From assembly GCF_017316025.1 (NCBI RefSeq), contig NZ_JAFLVT010000007.1:51626-115625 (forward strand): a DNA stretch of 64,000 bases, written 5' to 3'. A program made the position numbers and the translations under genes. A model generated the notes under the pieces. That model ran no database searches and was not told where the DNA came from. It saw only the letters and a program-made list of their open reading frames with translations. Of the stretch, positions 22,210 through 31,144 are shown piece after piece; positions within the stretch are counted from its first letter, which is position 1; each line of letters begins with the position of its first letter. Source of the stretch: Candidatus Enterococcus myersii. GTDB taxonomy: Bacteria > Bacillota > Bacilli > Lactobacillales > Enterococcaceae.

Positions 22210-23960
22210 TAAATATCCCCCCTAGTAATCTTGGCTTCAAGTTGCTGTTTGGCCCACATCTTAGCATACCAACCACCTAAAGCTAGTAATTCTTGATGCG
22301 TTCCCCGTTCTATTATTTGCCCTTCTTCAATTACGATGATTTCTTTAGCATGCATAACACTACTCAAACGATGGGCAGCAATAATGGTCGTTTTATTTTG
22401 CCGTGCGGCTTTTAAGTTGCTTAAAATCGCTTCTTCTGTTTTCGCATCAACCGCAGAAAGTGCATCATCTAAAATTAAAATTTCTGGTTTGGCAATTAAC
22501 GCACGCGCGATGGATAATCGTTGTTTTTGCCCACCGGACAACGAAACACCTCGTTCTCCTACTAAGGTATCATAACCTGCTGGCATTTCTTCAATATCCG
22601 TGGCAATGTCGGCCAATTGCGCTGCCTGCTCGACTTCACTTTGTGGCAGGGTTGGGTCGATAAAACGGATATTGTCGCGAATCGTAGTCGAAAACAAAAA
22701 ATGATCTTGTGGAACGTAGCCTAACGAGCCCAGCAAAGCATCTAAGGTGTAGTCTTTAATATTACGGCTACCAAATGTAATTTGGCCTGCGTAATCATCA
22801 AATTCTCGCAGTAATAATTTCATAATCGTGGTCTTGCCACTACCGGTTTTCCCTACAATGCCTAATGTTTCACCTTCATTTACGACAAACTGCAAATTCT
22901 TTAGTGTTTCTTCTTTGCTATCGGGATAATAAAAATTGCGAATTGAAAATTCCAAAGTTCCTTTTGGCGCCTCATGAATTGCATTTTCTTTTTCAATAAT
23001 ATGTGTCTTGTTGCTTAATAACTCCGCTACCCGATCGTAACTGGCGTTGCCTCTTTCTAAAACATTAAAGAGTCGACCAATCGCAAACATCGGCCAAACT
23101 AACATCCCGATATAGCTTATAAATGATACCAATTGTCCAATTGTAATCGTATCATTCAAAATAAAATTCCCGCCTATGATAATTGTTACAACATAAGAAA
23201 GCCCAATAATTAATGTGATAAAAGGATCAAATAAGGCGTCTAAAAAATTGACTCGTTTATTTTTGATGATTGCATCATCAATCTTCCTTGAAAAATCAGC
23301 AATATCTTCTTGCTCTTGACCAAAAGTTTTTAAAACCTTCATCCCGGTAATGCTTTCTTGTGCCTTATCATTAATATTTGAAAAAGCCTCCTGTGCATCC
23401 CGAAAAGCATCATGGAGTTTTGTGCCTAGTACACGTGAGGTCACTGCTAACAAAGGTAATGGTAATAATGCAATCAGCGTTAGCCGCCAATCGATAAATA
23501 AAATCATGGCAATAATAGTTATTCCACCGGTGATAAATGAGTCAGCAAAGGTTAATATTCCTGCGCCAGCAACATTTTGAATGGCGTTTAAATCATTGGT
23601 TGCATGGGCCATTAGATCTCCTGTACGGTGTTTCTGATAAAAGATTTGATCCATCTTCGTAAAATGATCAAAAAGCTGGCGTCTAAGATCTTTTTCCAAG
23701 CGAGCAGCACTGCCCCAGATATTAGTGCGCCAAATATAGCGAAAAATATATTGTGCGACAGCAGCTAAAACTAATACTACAACCCAACCTAAAATAATCT
23801 TTAAGTGAATATTATCTTCAGCAATTTCATCAATAATAATTCCAATTACTTTTGGGGGTATTAATTGAAAAATGGCCACTAAAATTAAAGATGTTACACC
23901 GATAATGTAGTGCCTTTTTTCCTGTTTAAAAAACCAACCTAACTTTTTAAAAATTGACAT
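22209..23960 (-). CDS. ABC exporter half-transporter with degenerate ATP site
   Basis: A 583-residue half-transporter with six membrane helices followed by an ATPase domain. Walker A is GIVGKTGSGKTT and the signature is a canonical LSGGQKQRLS, but Walker B reads ILILDDALSAVD with Asp replacing the catalytic Glu, the mark of the degenerate site in asymmetric heterodimeric exporters. It is the upstream partner of 20434-22209. In this class the degenerate site binds ATP but hydrolyses poorly, and turnover is driven by the other site. Confidence 0.88.
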   Translation of the reverse strand: MSIFKKLGWFFKQEKRHYIIGVTSLILVAIFQLIPPKVIGIIIDEIAEDNIHLKIILGWVVVLVLAAVAQYIFRYIWRTNIWGSAARLEKDLRRQLFDHFTKMDQIFYQKHRTGDLMAHATNDLNAIQNVAGAGILTFADSFITGGITIIAMILFIDWRLTLIALLPLPLLAVTSRVLGTKLHDAFRDAQEAFSNINDKAQESITGMKVLKTFGQEQEDIADFSRKIDDAIIKNKRVNFLDALFDPFITLIIGLSYVVTIIIGGNFILNDTITIGQLVSFISYIGMLVWPMFAIGRLFNVLERGNASYDRVAELLSNKTHIIEKENAIHEAPKGTLEFSIRNFYYPDSKEETLKNLQFVVNEGETLGIVGKTGSGKTTIMKLLLREFDDYAGQITFGSRNIKDYTLDALLGSLGYVPQDHFLFSTTIRDNIRFIDPTLPQSEVEQAAQLADIATDIEEMPAGYDTLVGERGVSLSGGQKQRLSIARALIAKPEILILDDALSAVDAKTEEAILSNLKAARQNKTTIIAAHRLSSVMHAKEIIVIEEGQIIERGTHQELLALGGWYAKMWAKQQLEAKITRGDI

Positions 23961-24057
23961 AAGTACCTCCTTTTAAATTCCTGCTATCTTTAACTATTAC
24001 AAGAATAATTTGAAAATTCTGTTTAAATTTTTTTGTACCTTTGAATAAGGGCACAAA

Positions 24058-24086
24058 AAAGACGGACTGAAAAATTCAGCCCGTCA
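24058..24086 (-). terminator. Terminator of yneF
   Basis: GACGGACTGAA / TTCAGCCCGTC stem followed on the minus strand by six T. Confidence 0.8.
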
Positions 24087-24104
24087 CGACAGAAAACCAA
24101 AAGA

Positions 24105-24326
24105 TTATTTTTTCCCTTGGTTTTTCATTTGCTGCATCATTTGACGAATTTTTTTCTCTGATGGTTTTTGGCCCATCGACATCATCATTGAACGTAACAT
24201 TTCCTCGTTAACGGGAGGATTTTTTTCCAAATAGTCTTTCATATATTTACGGGCTAAGAAAAAGCCACCGACTGCACCTAGTAAAGCCGCAATAATTGCA
24301 ATAAGTACTACGATTGATGTTGACAT
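24105..24326 (-). CDS. yneF: YneF/UPF0154 membrane protein
   Basis: A 73-residue protein with one N-terminal membrane helix ([20 protein letters not shown]) and a charged cytoplasmic part containing the family segment [20 protein letters not shown]. The length and motif match UPF0154, found throughout Firmicutes. Function is not established. It stands alone between the ABC exporter and ndk. Confidence 0.9.
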   Translation of the reverse strand: MSTSIVVLIAIIAALLGAVGGFFLARKYMKDYLEKNPPVNEEMLRSMMMSMGQKPSEKKIRQMMQQMKNQGKK

Positions 24327-24413
24327 GAAAATCTCTCCTTTCTTCTATAGTCTCACTGTGTCATTTTACTAGAAAAGCAAGCAAATGAAAAGAGCTTTTC
24401 GCAAGGTAAAACA

Positions 24414-24428
24414 AAGTAAGCGTTTTCA
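24414..24428 (+). promoter_or_regulatory. Candidate cre site upstream of ndk
   Basis: AAGTAAGCGTTTTCA matches WTGWAARCGYWWWCW at 14 of 15 positions. It lies 54 nt before the ndk ATG, a position suited to CcpA repression. Confidence 0.45.
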
Positions 24429-24481
24429 AATTATAAAAAACATGCTATGCTAAATTTATAAATTTTTTTGAGGTGAGTGCA

Positions 24482-24916
24482 ATGGAAGAAAAAACTTTAA
24501 TTATTATTAAACCAGATGGCGTCAAACGTCATTTAGTCGGTCGTATTATCAGTCGCTTTGAAGAACGCATGCTGACAATTGAAGCAATGCGCTACGGTTT
24601 GTTAACTAAAGAAACCGCCAAAGCCCACTATGCTCATCTTGCTGATAAGCCTTTTTTTCAAGATATTATTGACTACATGACATCAGGTCCTGTTGTTTTT
24701 ATCGTTTTAAAAGGTGAAAATGCAATTGAAATGGTGCGTAAAATGATTGGATCGACTAATGCCTTAGAAGCTGCACCTGGCACAATTCGTGGCGATTTTG
24801 CCACCAATAAGTCGCAAAATGTTATTCACGCTTCTGACTGCGCTGCTGCAGCAGACGTGGAAATAAAACGCTTCTTTAGCAAAGCGCAGTTGGCGACAGC
24901 CAAACATTCCTCTTAA
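24482..24916 (+). CDS. ndk: Nucleoside diphosphate kinase
   Basis: A 144-residue NDK that transfers the gamma-phosphate of ATP to NDPs and dNDPs. The N-terminal KTLIIIKPDGVKRHLVGRII and the active-site histidine motif NVIHASDC are present. An in-frame GTG at 24473 would add three residues, but it overlaps the AGGTGA ribosome binding site, so the ATG at 24482 is preferred. Single-gene unit with its own terminator. The C-terminal segment (AQLATAKHSS) runs a little past the usual NDK end. Confidence 0.94.
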   Translation: MEEKTLIIIKPDGVKRHLVGRIISRFEERMLTIEAMRYGLLTKETAKAHYAHLADKPFFQDIIDYMTSGPVVFIVLKGENAIEMVRKMIGSTNALEAAPGTIRGDFATNKSQNVIHASDCAAAADVEIKRFFSKAQLATAKHSS

Positions 24917-24917
24917 A

Positions 24918-24966
24918 AAAGACTTCACAAACTAGCTTTTAGTCACTAAGAACTAGTTTGTGAAGC
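24918..24966. terminator. Terminator of ndk
   Basis: CTTCACAAACTAG / CTAGTTTGTGAAG, 13-bp perfect stem with a 17-nt loop. On the plus strand only CTTTG follows, while on the minus strand six T follow, so it is better as a block to minus-strand transcription. Confidence 0.65.
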
Positions 24967-25080
24967 TTTGAAAATTTTGCTTTATTAAAAAAAATCAGAT
25001 GAATGCAAAAAAACTAGAAATGAATATATCTTCTACGTGCTTTATTCACCTGAAAATTTTATACTTTCCTTATAATCTAC

Positions 25081-25130
25081 AAAAAAGTCAAATACCGCCC
25101 CACGATTAGTTGTGGCGGTATTTGACTTTT
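25081..25130 (-). terminator. Terminator of nfo
   Basis: AAAAGTCAAATACCGCC pairs with GGCGGTATTTGACTTTT across a small loop with CAC/GTG pairing; six T follow on the minus strand. Confidence 0.85.
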
Positions 25131-25149
25131 ATATTTTAGAAATTTAAAT

Positions 25150-26040
25150 TTATTGCGCCATAATTTTTTCTAATAAATCTGGATCAAAAACACCGCTACG
25201 CAACATGGCAATTTCAAATTTATAAGGAGGCTTTTTATTTTTTTTATCTTCTCCAACATATGGCGTTTCAAGGATTTTAGGCAATGTTGCTAATTTTTCG
25301 TGATTGGCAATATAATGTAGTGCACTAAACCCAATTGTTCCAAAACCTAAATTGGCATGCCGGTCTTTTTTTGCACCGCGTATATTTTTAGAGTCGTTTA
25401 AATGAACGACTTTTAAACGTTCTAACCCGATCACGCGGTCAAATTCCGCTAACACGCCATCGAAATCGTCTTTCACATTATAACCAGCATCGTTAGTGTG
25501 ACACGTGTCAAAGGTAACGGACAGTTTATCATTTAGCGTGACGCCGTCAATGATTGCTGCTAATTCTTCAAAACTACGGCCGATTTCTGTGCCTTTTCCT
25601 GCCATCGTTTCTAACGCAATTTGAGGAATTTGGTCTTTTGTTAAAACTTCATTTAATCCTTTAACAATTTGTCCAATCCCCGCTTGTGGCCCTGCGCCAA
25701 CGTGGGCACCAGGATGTAAGGTAATTTGTTTGGCACCAAGTTCTTGAGCGCGCATAATTTCTGAACGTAAAAATTCAATGGCAAATCCAAAATTCTGAGG
25801 CTTAATTGTATTCCCTAAGTTGACGATATAAGGTGCATGAACGACAAATTCGTGCATCTCGTTTTCTACCATCATTTTTTTACCCGCGGCAATACTAGCT
25901 TGGTCCATCTCACTACGACGTGTATTTTGGGGAGCGCCAGTATAAAGCATAAACGTATTCGCTTCATAACTTAATGCTTCTTCAACCGAAGAAGCTAAGG
26001 CCTGACTAGCTTTAAAGGAAACATGAGAACCGATTAACAT
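25150..26040 (-). CDS. nfo: Endonuclease IV (AP endonuclease)
   Basis: A 296-residue zinc-dependent AP endonuclease acting in base excision repair. The family start [11 protein letters not shown] is at 26040; a longer frame to 26082 lacks that conserved beginning. Metal-binding motifs are visible: [47 protein letters not shown] and the terminal LETPY. The downstream AEC permease gene is on the same strand but 75 nt upstream of this start. Confidence 0.94.
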   Translation of the reverse strand: MLIGSHVSFKASQALASSVEEALSYEANTFMLYTGAPQNTRRSEMDQASIAAGKKMMVENEMHEFVVHAPYIVNLGNTIKPQNFGFAIEFLRSEIMRAQELGAKQITLHPGAHVGAGPQAGIGQIVKGLNEVLTKDQIPQIALETMAGKGTEIGRSFEELAAIIDGVTLNDKLSVTFDTCHTNDAGYNVKDDFDGVLAEFDRVIGLERLKVVHLNDSKNIRGAKKDRHANLGFGTIGFSALHYIANHEKLATLPKILETPYVGEDKKNKKPPYKFEIAMLRSGVFDPDLLEKIMAQ

Positions 26041-26115
26041 ATCTTCACTTCTTTCATAACTATTTTTTATTATTGTAAGCAAGCTTTTAGCAAAAAGAAA
26101 TCTTTACGCTCAATT

Positions 26116-27021
26116 TTAGCGATAAATAAAAATCAAAGCCGTCATAAGTGGTAAACTAATTAAAAAACTAAGCGAAGAACAAAAGCCCACACTTTCTTCA
26201 TCACTTCCAGATAATACGGCATTCATGACATTAAAAATTGGAATGGGCGTAACTGCTAAAATGCTCAATACTAACTTCATTAAGTGATTTATTGGTGTAA
26301 AACAGACAATTACAACTAAAATAAGACCGATTGTATATCTTAAAAGAAGTGTTTTTAAAACTAATAACCAAGCATAGTGAGGCAGCTTAAACTCCAAATA
26401 CAGCCCAATCATGAACATTGATAAAAAAGTATTGGCGCTAGCGATAGGTGCTACCACCGTTATCAGCATTTCAGGGATTGCAATACTGGCTGTCCGTAAC
26501 AAAAGCAGCACGAGGTAACACATAAAAGGGACACTGCGCCCTAGTTTTTGCAGGAATGCTTTTAAATTAAAGACATAATTTTCTCCAGTCAACGCCTCAA
26601 CTACTAAACCTGTTCCCCCTGCTAACATTATCGAGTTGCCAATATCAAAAAGTGAAATCAAGGGAATGGCTTGCGGGATAAAGCTTTGCGCAAAAGGTAA
26701 AGTGAAATTGCCAATGTTAAAACCAGATCCCATGTAAAGGCTAAAGGAAAGTTCCCTTTGGCTTTGTCGTCCTTTAAAAAGGCGTAAAAAAAGCAATTGA
26801 ACTAACGTAAAGAAAACTGCAATTGCGATTAATGCTGTGATGTTAAAAGAAACATTCAGTTGCGCTAAGTTCACCACAATCGCCGCCGGGAGCGTTAAAT
26901 TTAAAATGATCTGTGAAAGACGGTTGCCATCGGCTTTACTAAAAATCCCGAAGCGTTTAAACAGATATCCTAAAAAAATAATAAATAATAAACTAAACGC
27001 ACTGATTAAAATCTCTTTCAT
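26116..27021 (-). CDS. AEC-family (auxin efflux carrier type) membrane transporter
   Basis: A 301-residue membrane protein with about ten hydrophobic helices and the family's GSGFNIGNFTLPFAQ motif mid-protein. AEC proteins in lactic bacteria include malate, citrate-type and other organic-acid carriers, but substrate cannot be inferred here because no catabolic gene is adjacent. It lies just upstream of nfo on the same strand, and an mRNA covering both is possible. Confidence 0.82.
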   Translation of the reverse strand: MKEILISAFSLLFIIFLGYLFKRFGIFSKADGNRLSQIILNLTLPAAIVVNLAQLNVSFNITALIAIAVFFTLVQLLFLRLFKGRQSQRELSFSLYMGSGFNIGNFTLPFAQSFIPQAIPLISLFDIGNSIMLAGGTGLVVEALTGENYVFNLKAFLQKLGRSVPFMCYLVLLLLRTASIAIPEMLITVVAPIASANTFLSMFMIGLYLEFKLPHYAWLLVLKTLLLRYTIGLILVVIVCFTPINHLMKLVLSILAVTPIPIFNVMNAVLSGSDEESVGFCSSLSFLISLPLMTALIFIYR

Positions 27022-27232
27022 TTCTATTTCTCCTTAAAAATTCAATTCTTTATTTGGATTTGGCACTGTTTTCCCTATTAATTATTTTAACATTTTTCTT
27101 TTTCAGCTCTTTTAACAAGTCCAAAACTGCTGCAAAAAAGTATTTTACCCCCATTTCAATCCTTAAAAGTTTGGTTTTTTCTTAGTATTTCCCCACCATA
27201 ATAGTAGAAATCTATCTATTTAAGAACTTTTT

Positions 27233-27241
27233 TGCTATAAT
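27233..27241 (+). promoter_or_regulatory. Extended -10 promoter of pbpF
   Basis: TGCTATAAT, a perfect -10 with TGn extension, 33 nt ahead of the TTG start codon. No consensus -35 is visible. Confidence 0.6.
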
Positions 27242-27274
27242 GACACGGTAAATTTAAAACTGAGGTGAAAGTCA

Positions 27275-29764
27275 TTGCCTAAAAAGCAAAAACATCATGA
27301 TGAGCCTTTTTCTGATCGAAAAAAGGGCTGGTTTTACTTTAATATTTCATTACGGGTCTTACATTCCTTAATTTTAGTTGGAATTTCGTGTCTGATTATT
27401 GGTGGTGCATTAGCGCTAGGGATTGGTGCCGGTTATTTCGCTTACTTAGTCGAAGACACACCTGCTCCTAATAAAACCACAATGCAAAAAGAACTGGGAG
27501 ATGTTTCGCAAACTTCCAAGTTAACATACGCCGATAACAGTTCGATCGCTACTATCCGTTCTGATTTATTTCGAACATCAGTAAAGTCAGATCAAGTTTC
27601 TGACCTACTAAAAAAAGCTATTATTGCCACCGAAGATGAATATTTTTATGAACATAATGGCGTTGTACCAAAAGCTGTTGTCCGTGCGCTGCTATCAGAA
27701 GCAACTGGTTTTGGCGGTGGAGGTGGTTCTACTTTAACCCAACAATTGGTCAAGCAGCAGGTTTTAACTAGCGAAACCACCTTCAAGCGCAAAGCCAATG
27801 AAATTCTTTTGGCCATGGAAGTTGAGAAGTTCTTTAGTAAAGACGAAATTGTGACAATGTATTTGAATGTCTCTCCTTTTGGGCGAAATAATAAGGGTCA
27901 AAATATCGCGGGTGTTCAAGAAGCAGCAAAAGGTATTTTTGGCAAAGATGCCAAAGACGTCAACTTACCGCAAGCAGCTTTTATTGCAGGTCTACCGCAA
28001 AGTCCTATCGTTTACAGCCCCTTTGATAATACTGGCAAATTAAAAGAAAACGTCACTGCCGGCCTAGAACGAAAAGATTTTGTTCTATTTAGTATGTATC
28101 GCAACCACGACATTAGTAAAAAAGAATACGAAGCAGCGAAAAAGTATGATTTGAAAAAAGATTTCTTAAAACAACAAACACAAAATAATGACGACCACGG
28201 TTTCTTATATTATACCGTTATGAACGAAGCTAAAAGTATCGTCGCACAAAAGTTAGCTAAAGATGACGGCGTTTCAACACAAGATTACGAAAAGAAAAAA
28301 ACAAAAGAAGCTTATCTTGAAAAAGCACAAAATGAGTTAGTTAATGGTGGTTACACGGTTAAATCAACTATTGATAAAAAGATTTATGACGCCATGCAAA
28401 AAGGTGTCGCAGAATACGGCTACATGTTAGATAATTACAGTGGTGATAAAATCGAAGTCGGAAATGTCATGATGGATAATGCCACCGGCAAAATCTTAGG
28501 TTTTATCGGAAGTCGCGATTTCAGCGATAACCAAAACAATCACGCCTTTGATACTTCACGGGCTGCCGGTTCAACGATTAAACCGATTTTAGTATATGGC
28601 CCAGCCATTGACCAAGGTCTAATCGGCAGCCAAAGTCGCATCTCAGATTATCCAGCGAAATGGAAAGCTGGCGAAGATGCCGGTAAAGAAATCGTCAATG
28701 CAACCAATAAAGGATCCAAAACTTTCCAAACCGTCGAAGATGCATTAGCTGAATCAACCAACATTACAGCCTACCATGTGTATCAAGAATTACAAGAAAA
28801 AAAATCTGCGGATTTCGTCTATGACAATTATTTGGCTAAAATGAATTTCCCAGCCAACAATTCTTGGAATGTTGAATCTGCTCCGCTTGGACCAATGGAT
28901 GTGACAACGGTTCAACAAACAAATGGTTTCCAAGCTTTAGCCAACGGCGGCGTCTACCAACAAGGTTACTTGATTGAATCGATTACTGACAGCCAAGGTA
29001 AAGCTATTTATCAACATGAAAACAAACCCGTTCGCGTCTTTTCTAAGGCAACAGCTTCCATCATGAACAATTTGATGCGTAATGTCTTAAGCCAAGGAAT
29101 CACTACCCCGTTTAAATCGACGATTAGTAATTTGAACTGGTACCTAGGTCAAGCAGACTGGGTTGGTAAGACTGGGTCTTCTGATTATTACCGTGATTCA
29201 TGGTTAATTGTCTCGACACCAAAAGTTACGATTGGTAGCTGGTCTGGGATGGATAGTCAAAAAGAAAAAAATGATGATGGCGCCGGCAGTAGAACCGGAA
29301 ATTACATGGCATATTTGATTAATCGAATTTATATGGCTAATCCTGATATTTTTGGCACAGATCAAAAATTCAAATTAGATGGTTCGGTAAAACAAGAAAC
29401 AGTTGCCAAAGCTACCGGTGAATTACCAGGAAGCATCAGCTACAACGGAGCTACAATGCAAGTTCCAAACGATACCACAACTTCTCTGTGGGCAAAAAAT
29501 GGACCAGGTGAAAGTAATTACCGCTTTGGTATTGGTGGCACAGATGCTAATTACGCTGATTATTGGAATAAAATTTATGCAAAACCAAAGACCAATAATA
29601 ATCAACAAAAAAACAACACGACAACTAACGGAAATAGTACCAATAATAATTCAAATAGCAACAGCAATACAAATAATAACAATAATTCAACAAGCAACAA
29701 TGGTAGTACTACAAATAACAATGCAAATAGCAACGGGACTACCAACAATAATACAGGACAATAA
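27275..29764 (+). CDS. pbpF: Class A penicillin-binding protein (glycosyltransferase/transpeptidase)
   Basis: An 829-residue bifunctional peptidoglycan synthase starting at TTG (GAGGTGA ribosome binding site 6 nt before). It has a cytoplasmic basic start, one membrane anchor (about 30-55), and a GT51 glycosyltransferase domain with catalytic Glu120 in ATEDEYFYEHNG plus GGSTLTQQLVKQ. The transpeptidase domain has Ser433 in STIK, ESTN and Lys632 in KTGSS. The last 60 residues are almost only Asn, Thr, Ser and Gly. Its position next to ccpA matches the enterococcal pbpF (PBP1b) locus; class A PBPs contribute to cephalosporin resistance there. The coding end lies inside a 32-bp inverted repeat. 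Confidence 0.9.
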   Translation: MPKKQKHHDEPFSDRKKGWFYFNISLRVLHSLILVGISCLIIGGALALGIGAGYFAYLVEDTPAPNKTTMQKELGDVSQTSKLTYADNSSIATIRSDLFRTSVKSDQVSDLLKKAIIATEDEYFYEHNGVVPKAVVRALLSEATGFGGGGGSTLTQQLVKQQVLTSETTFKRKANEILLAMEVEKFFSKDEIVTMYLNVSPFGRNNKGQNIAGVQEAAKGIFGKDAKDVNLPQAAFIAGLPQSPIVYSPFDNTGKLKENVTAGLERKDFVLFSMYRNHDISKKEYEAAKKYDLKKDFLKQQTQNNDDHGFLYYTVMNEAKSIVAQKLAKDDGVSTQDYEKKKTKEAYLEKAQNELVNGGYTVKSTIDKKIYDAMQKGVAEYGYMLDNYSGDKIEVGNVMMDNATGKILGFIGSRDFSDNQNNHAFDTSRAAGSTIKPILVYGPAIDQGLIGSQSRISDYPAKWKAGEDAGKEIVNATNKGSKTFQTVEDALAESTNITAYHVYQELQEKKSADFVYDNYLAKMNFPANNSWNVESAPLGPMDVTTVQQTNGFQALANGGVYQQGYLIESITDSQGKAIYQHENKPVRVFSKATASIMNNLMRNVLSQGITTPFKSTISNLNWYLGQADWVGKTGSSDYYRDSWLIVSTPKVTIGSWSGMDSQKEKNDDGAGSRTGNYMAYLINRIYMANPDIFGTDQKFKLDGSVKQETVAKATGELPGSISYNGATMQVPNDTTTSLWAKNGPGESNYRFGIGGTDANYADYWNKIYAKPKTNNNQQKNNTTTNGNSTNNNSNSNSNTNNNNNSTSNNGSTTNNNANSNGTTNNNTGQ

Positions 29765-29812
29765 TAAAAGCAGGCGAAAATTCGCCTGCTTTTATTATTG
29801 TCCTGTATTATT
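29747..29812. terminator. Perfect 32-bp inverted repeat forming the pbpF terminator
   Basis: Arms 29747-29778 and 29781-29812 are exact reverse complements with a 2-nt centre. The inner part (AAAAGCAGGCGAA / TTCGCCTGCTTTT) is an ordinary terminator, but the arms continue through the stop codon and the last five sense codons of pbpF into the far flank. The duplication of the coding tail in inverted form is unusual. Confidence 0.9.
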
Positions 29813-29896
29813 AATACCGATCAGCAAAACACATGCTAAAAAACAAATAAGCCAAATGCTTTACGAAATTTTTTCTTTTTCTTTATCCCAATTATT

Positions 29897-29934
29897 AAAA
29901 TAAGCGTCCATAAAATAGCACGGACGCTTATTTA
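29897..29934 (-). terminator. Terminator of ccpA
   Basis: AAATAAGCGTCC / GGACGCTTATTT, 12-bp perfect stem with a 12-nt loop, followed by T-rich minus-strand sequence. Confidence 0.85.
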
Positions 29935-29944
29935 GCTTATTCGA

Positions 29945-30946
29945 TTATTTTGTTGAGCCTTTTTCATCAATACCATAAGGTAAGATAATTGTCTTTTCTT
30001 CGACATCTTCTTTATTCATCATTTTGGTCAACAAACGCATTGAAACTGCCCCGATATCATACAATGGTTGGGTAATACTAGATAGACGTGGACGGGCAAC
30101 GTCTGTTAGTAATGAATTATTACTTGTTAGAATTTCAAAATCCTCGGGTACATTAACACCTTCATCAACTAAACCATCTAAAATACCAATTGCCAGTTCA
30201 TCATCTGTAACAAAAGCTGCTGTAGCACCACTGTTTTTAAGACGTGAAACTAAAGAAATACCATCTTTAAAGTTGTATTTTGCTTCAAAAATTAACCCTT
30301 CATTGTAGGTTAAATTATTTTCTTTTAGCGCTTCTTTATAACCTTGTAAACGGTTTTGACCATTAATTGGATCAATCAATGCACCACTGACAAAAGCAAT
30401 TTTTTCATTGCCGTTTTTTGCTAATAAATTAACAGCATCTTTTGTTGCATTTGTATAATCAATGTTTACACTACCTACTTGTTCATCTGGGTCAATTGAG
30501 CCTGCTAACACAACTGGTGTCTTAGAACGGGAAAATTCACCACGAATTTCATCGGTAATACGGTGTCCCATAAAAATAACGCCATCTACTTGTTTAGCTA
30601 ATAAATTGTTTAAAACGTTCACTTCTTTTTGTGTATCACCATCTGAGTTAGCTAAAATAATATTGTATTTGTACATTGTCGCTACATCATCAATCCCGCG
30701 AGCTAATGAAGCAAAATACATGTTGCTAACATCAGGAATGATAACCCCTACCGTTGTCGTTTTTTTACTTGCTAAGCCACGGGCAACTGCGTTAGGCCGA
30801 TAGTCTAGGCGATCGATAACCTCTAAGACTTTTTTGCGAGTAGCAGGCTTCACATTGGGGTTGCCATTGACAACACGCGAAACAGTAGCCATTGAAACAT
30901 TGGCTTCACGGGCAACGTCATAAATTGTAATTGTTTGTTTGTCCAT
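29945..30946 (-). CDS. ccpA: Catabolite control protein A
   Basis: A 333-residue LacI/GalR-family regulator: helix-turn-helix and hinge (TIYDVAREANVSMATVSRVV; YRPNAVARGLASKKT) followed by a periplasmic-binding-protein-like domain with IPDVSNMYFASLARGIDD. Length, sequence and its position divergent from pepQ are all typical of CcpA. With HPr phosphorylated at Ser46 by HprK (36804-37739), it binds cre sites; candidate sites in this window lie at licT-bglP, the GH4 operon, ndk, citZ and its own promoter region. AAGGAG precedes the ATG. Confidence 0.96.
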   Translation of the reverse strand: MDKQTITIYDVAREANVSMATVSRVVNGNPNVKPATRKKVLEVIDRLDYRPNAVARGLASKKTTTVGVIIPDVSNMYFASLARGIDDVATMYKYNIILANSDGDTQKEVNVLNNLLAKQVDGVIFMGHRITDEIRGEFSRSKTPVVLAGSIDPDEQVGSVNIDYTNATKDAVNLLAKNGNEKIAFVSGALIDPINGQNRLQGYKEALKENNLTYNEGLIFEAKYNFKDGISLVSRLKNSGATAAFVTDDELAIGILDGLVDEGVNVPEDFEILTSNNSLLTDVARPRLSSITQPLYDIGAVSMRLLTKMMNKEDVEEKTIILPYGIDEKGSTK

Positions 30947-31034
30947 TTCATATCTCCTTATTTGATAGCGTGATTTGTATTTTCTGAAAATACCATTTAC
31001 ATTTCTTTGTTAGAATAGCATGGAAAGAATCAGA

Positions 31035-31049
31035 ATGCAACCGTTTTAC
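31035..31049. promoter_or_regulatory. Weak cre-like site between ccpA and pepQ
   Basis: ATGCAACCGTTTTAC resembles the cre consensus at 12 of 15 positions and lies in the ccpA/pepQ divergent region, where autoregulatory cre sites occur in other lactic bacteria. The core ACCG deviates from ARCG, so this is tentative. Confidence 0.3.
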
Positions 31050-31144
31050 TTTCCTTTCCTGAAAATTTTTATCATTTTTCAAAAATTCTTTTTTGAAAGA
31101 AGTATGCTAAAATAAAAGTGACTATTTTGAAAGAAGGTTTCCTT

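Noticed and set aside
29403..29903. 166-residue frame overlapping the pbpF 3' end
   Set aside because: It is the +1 frame of the low-complexity Asn-rich tail and runs through the inverted-repeat terminator.
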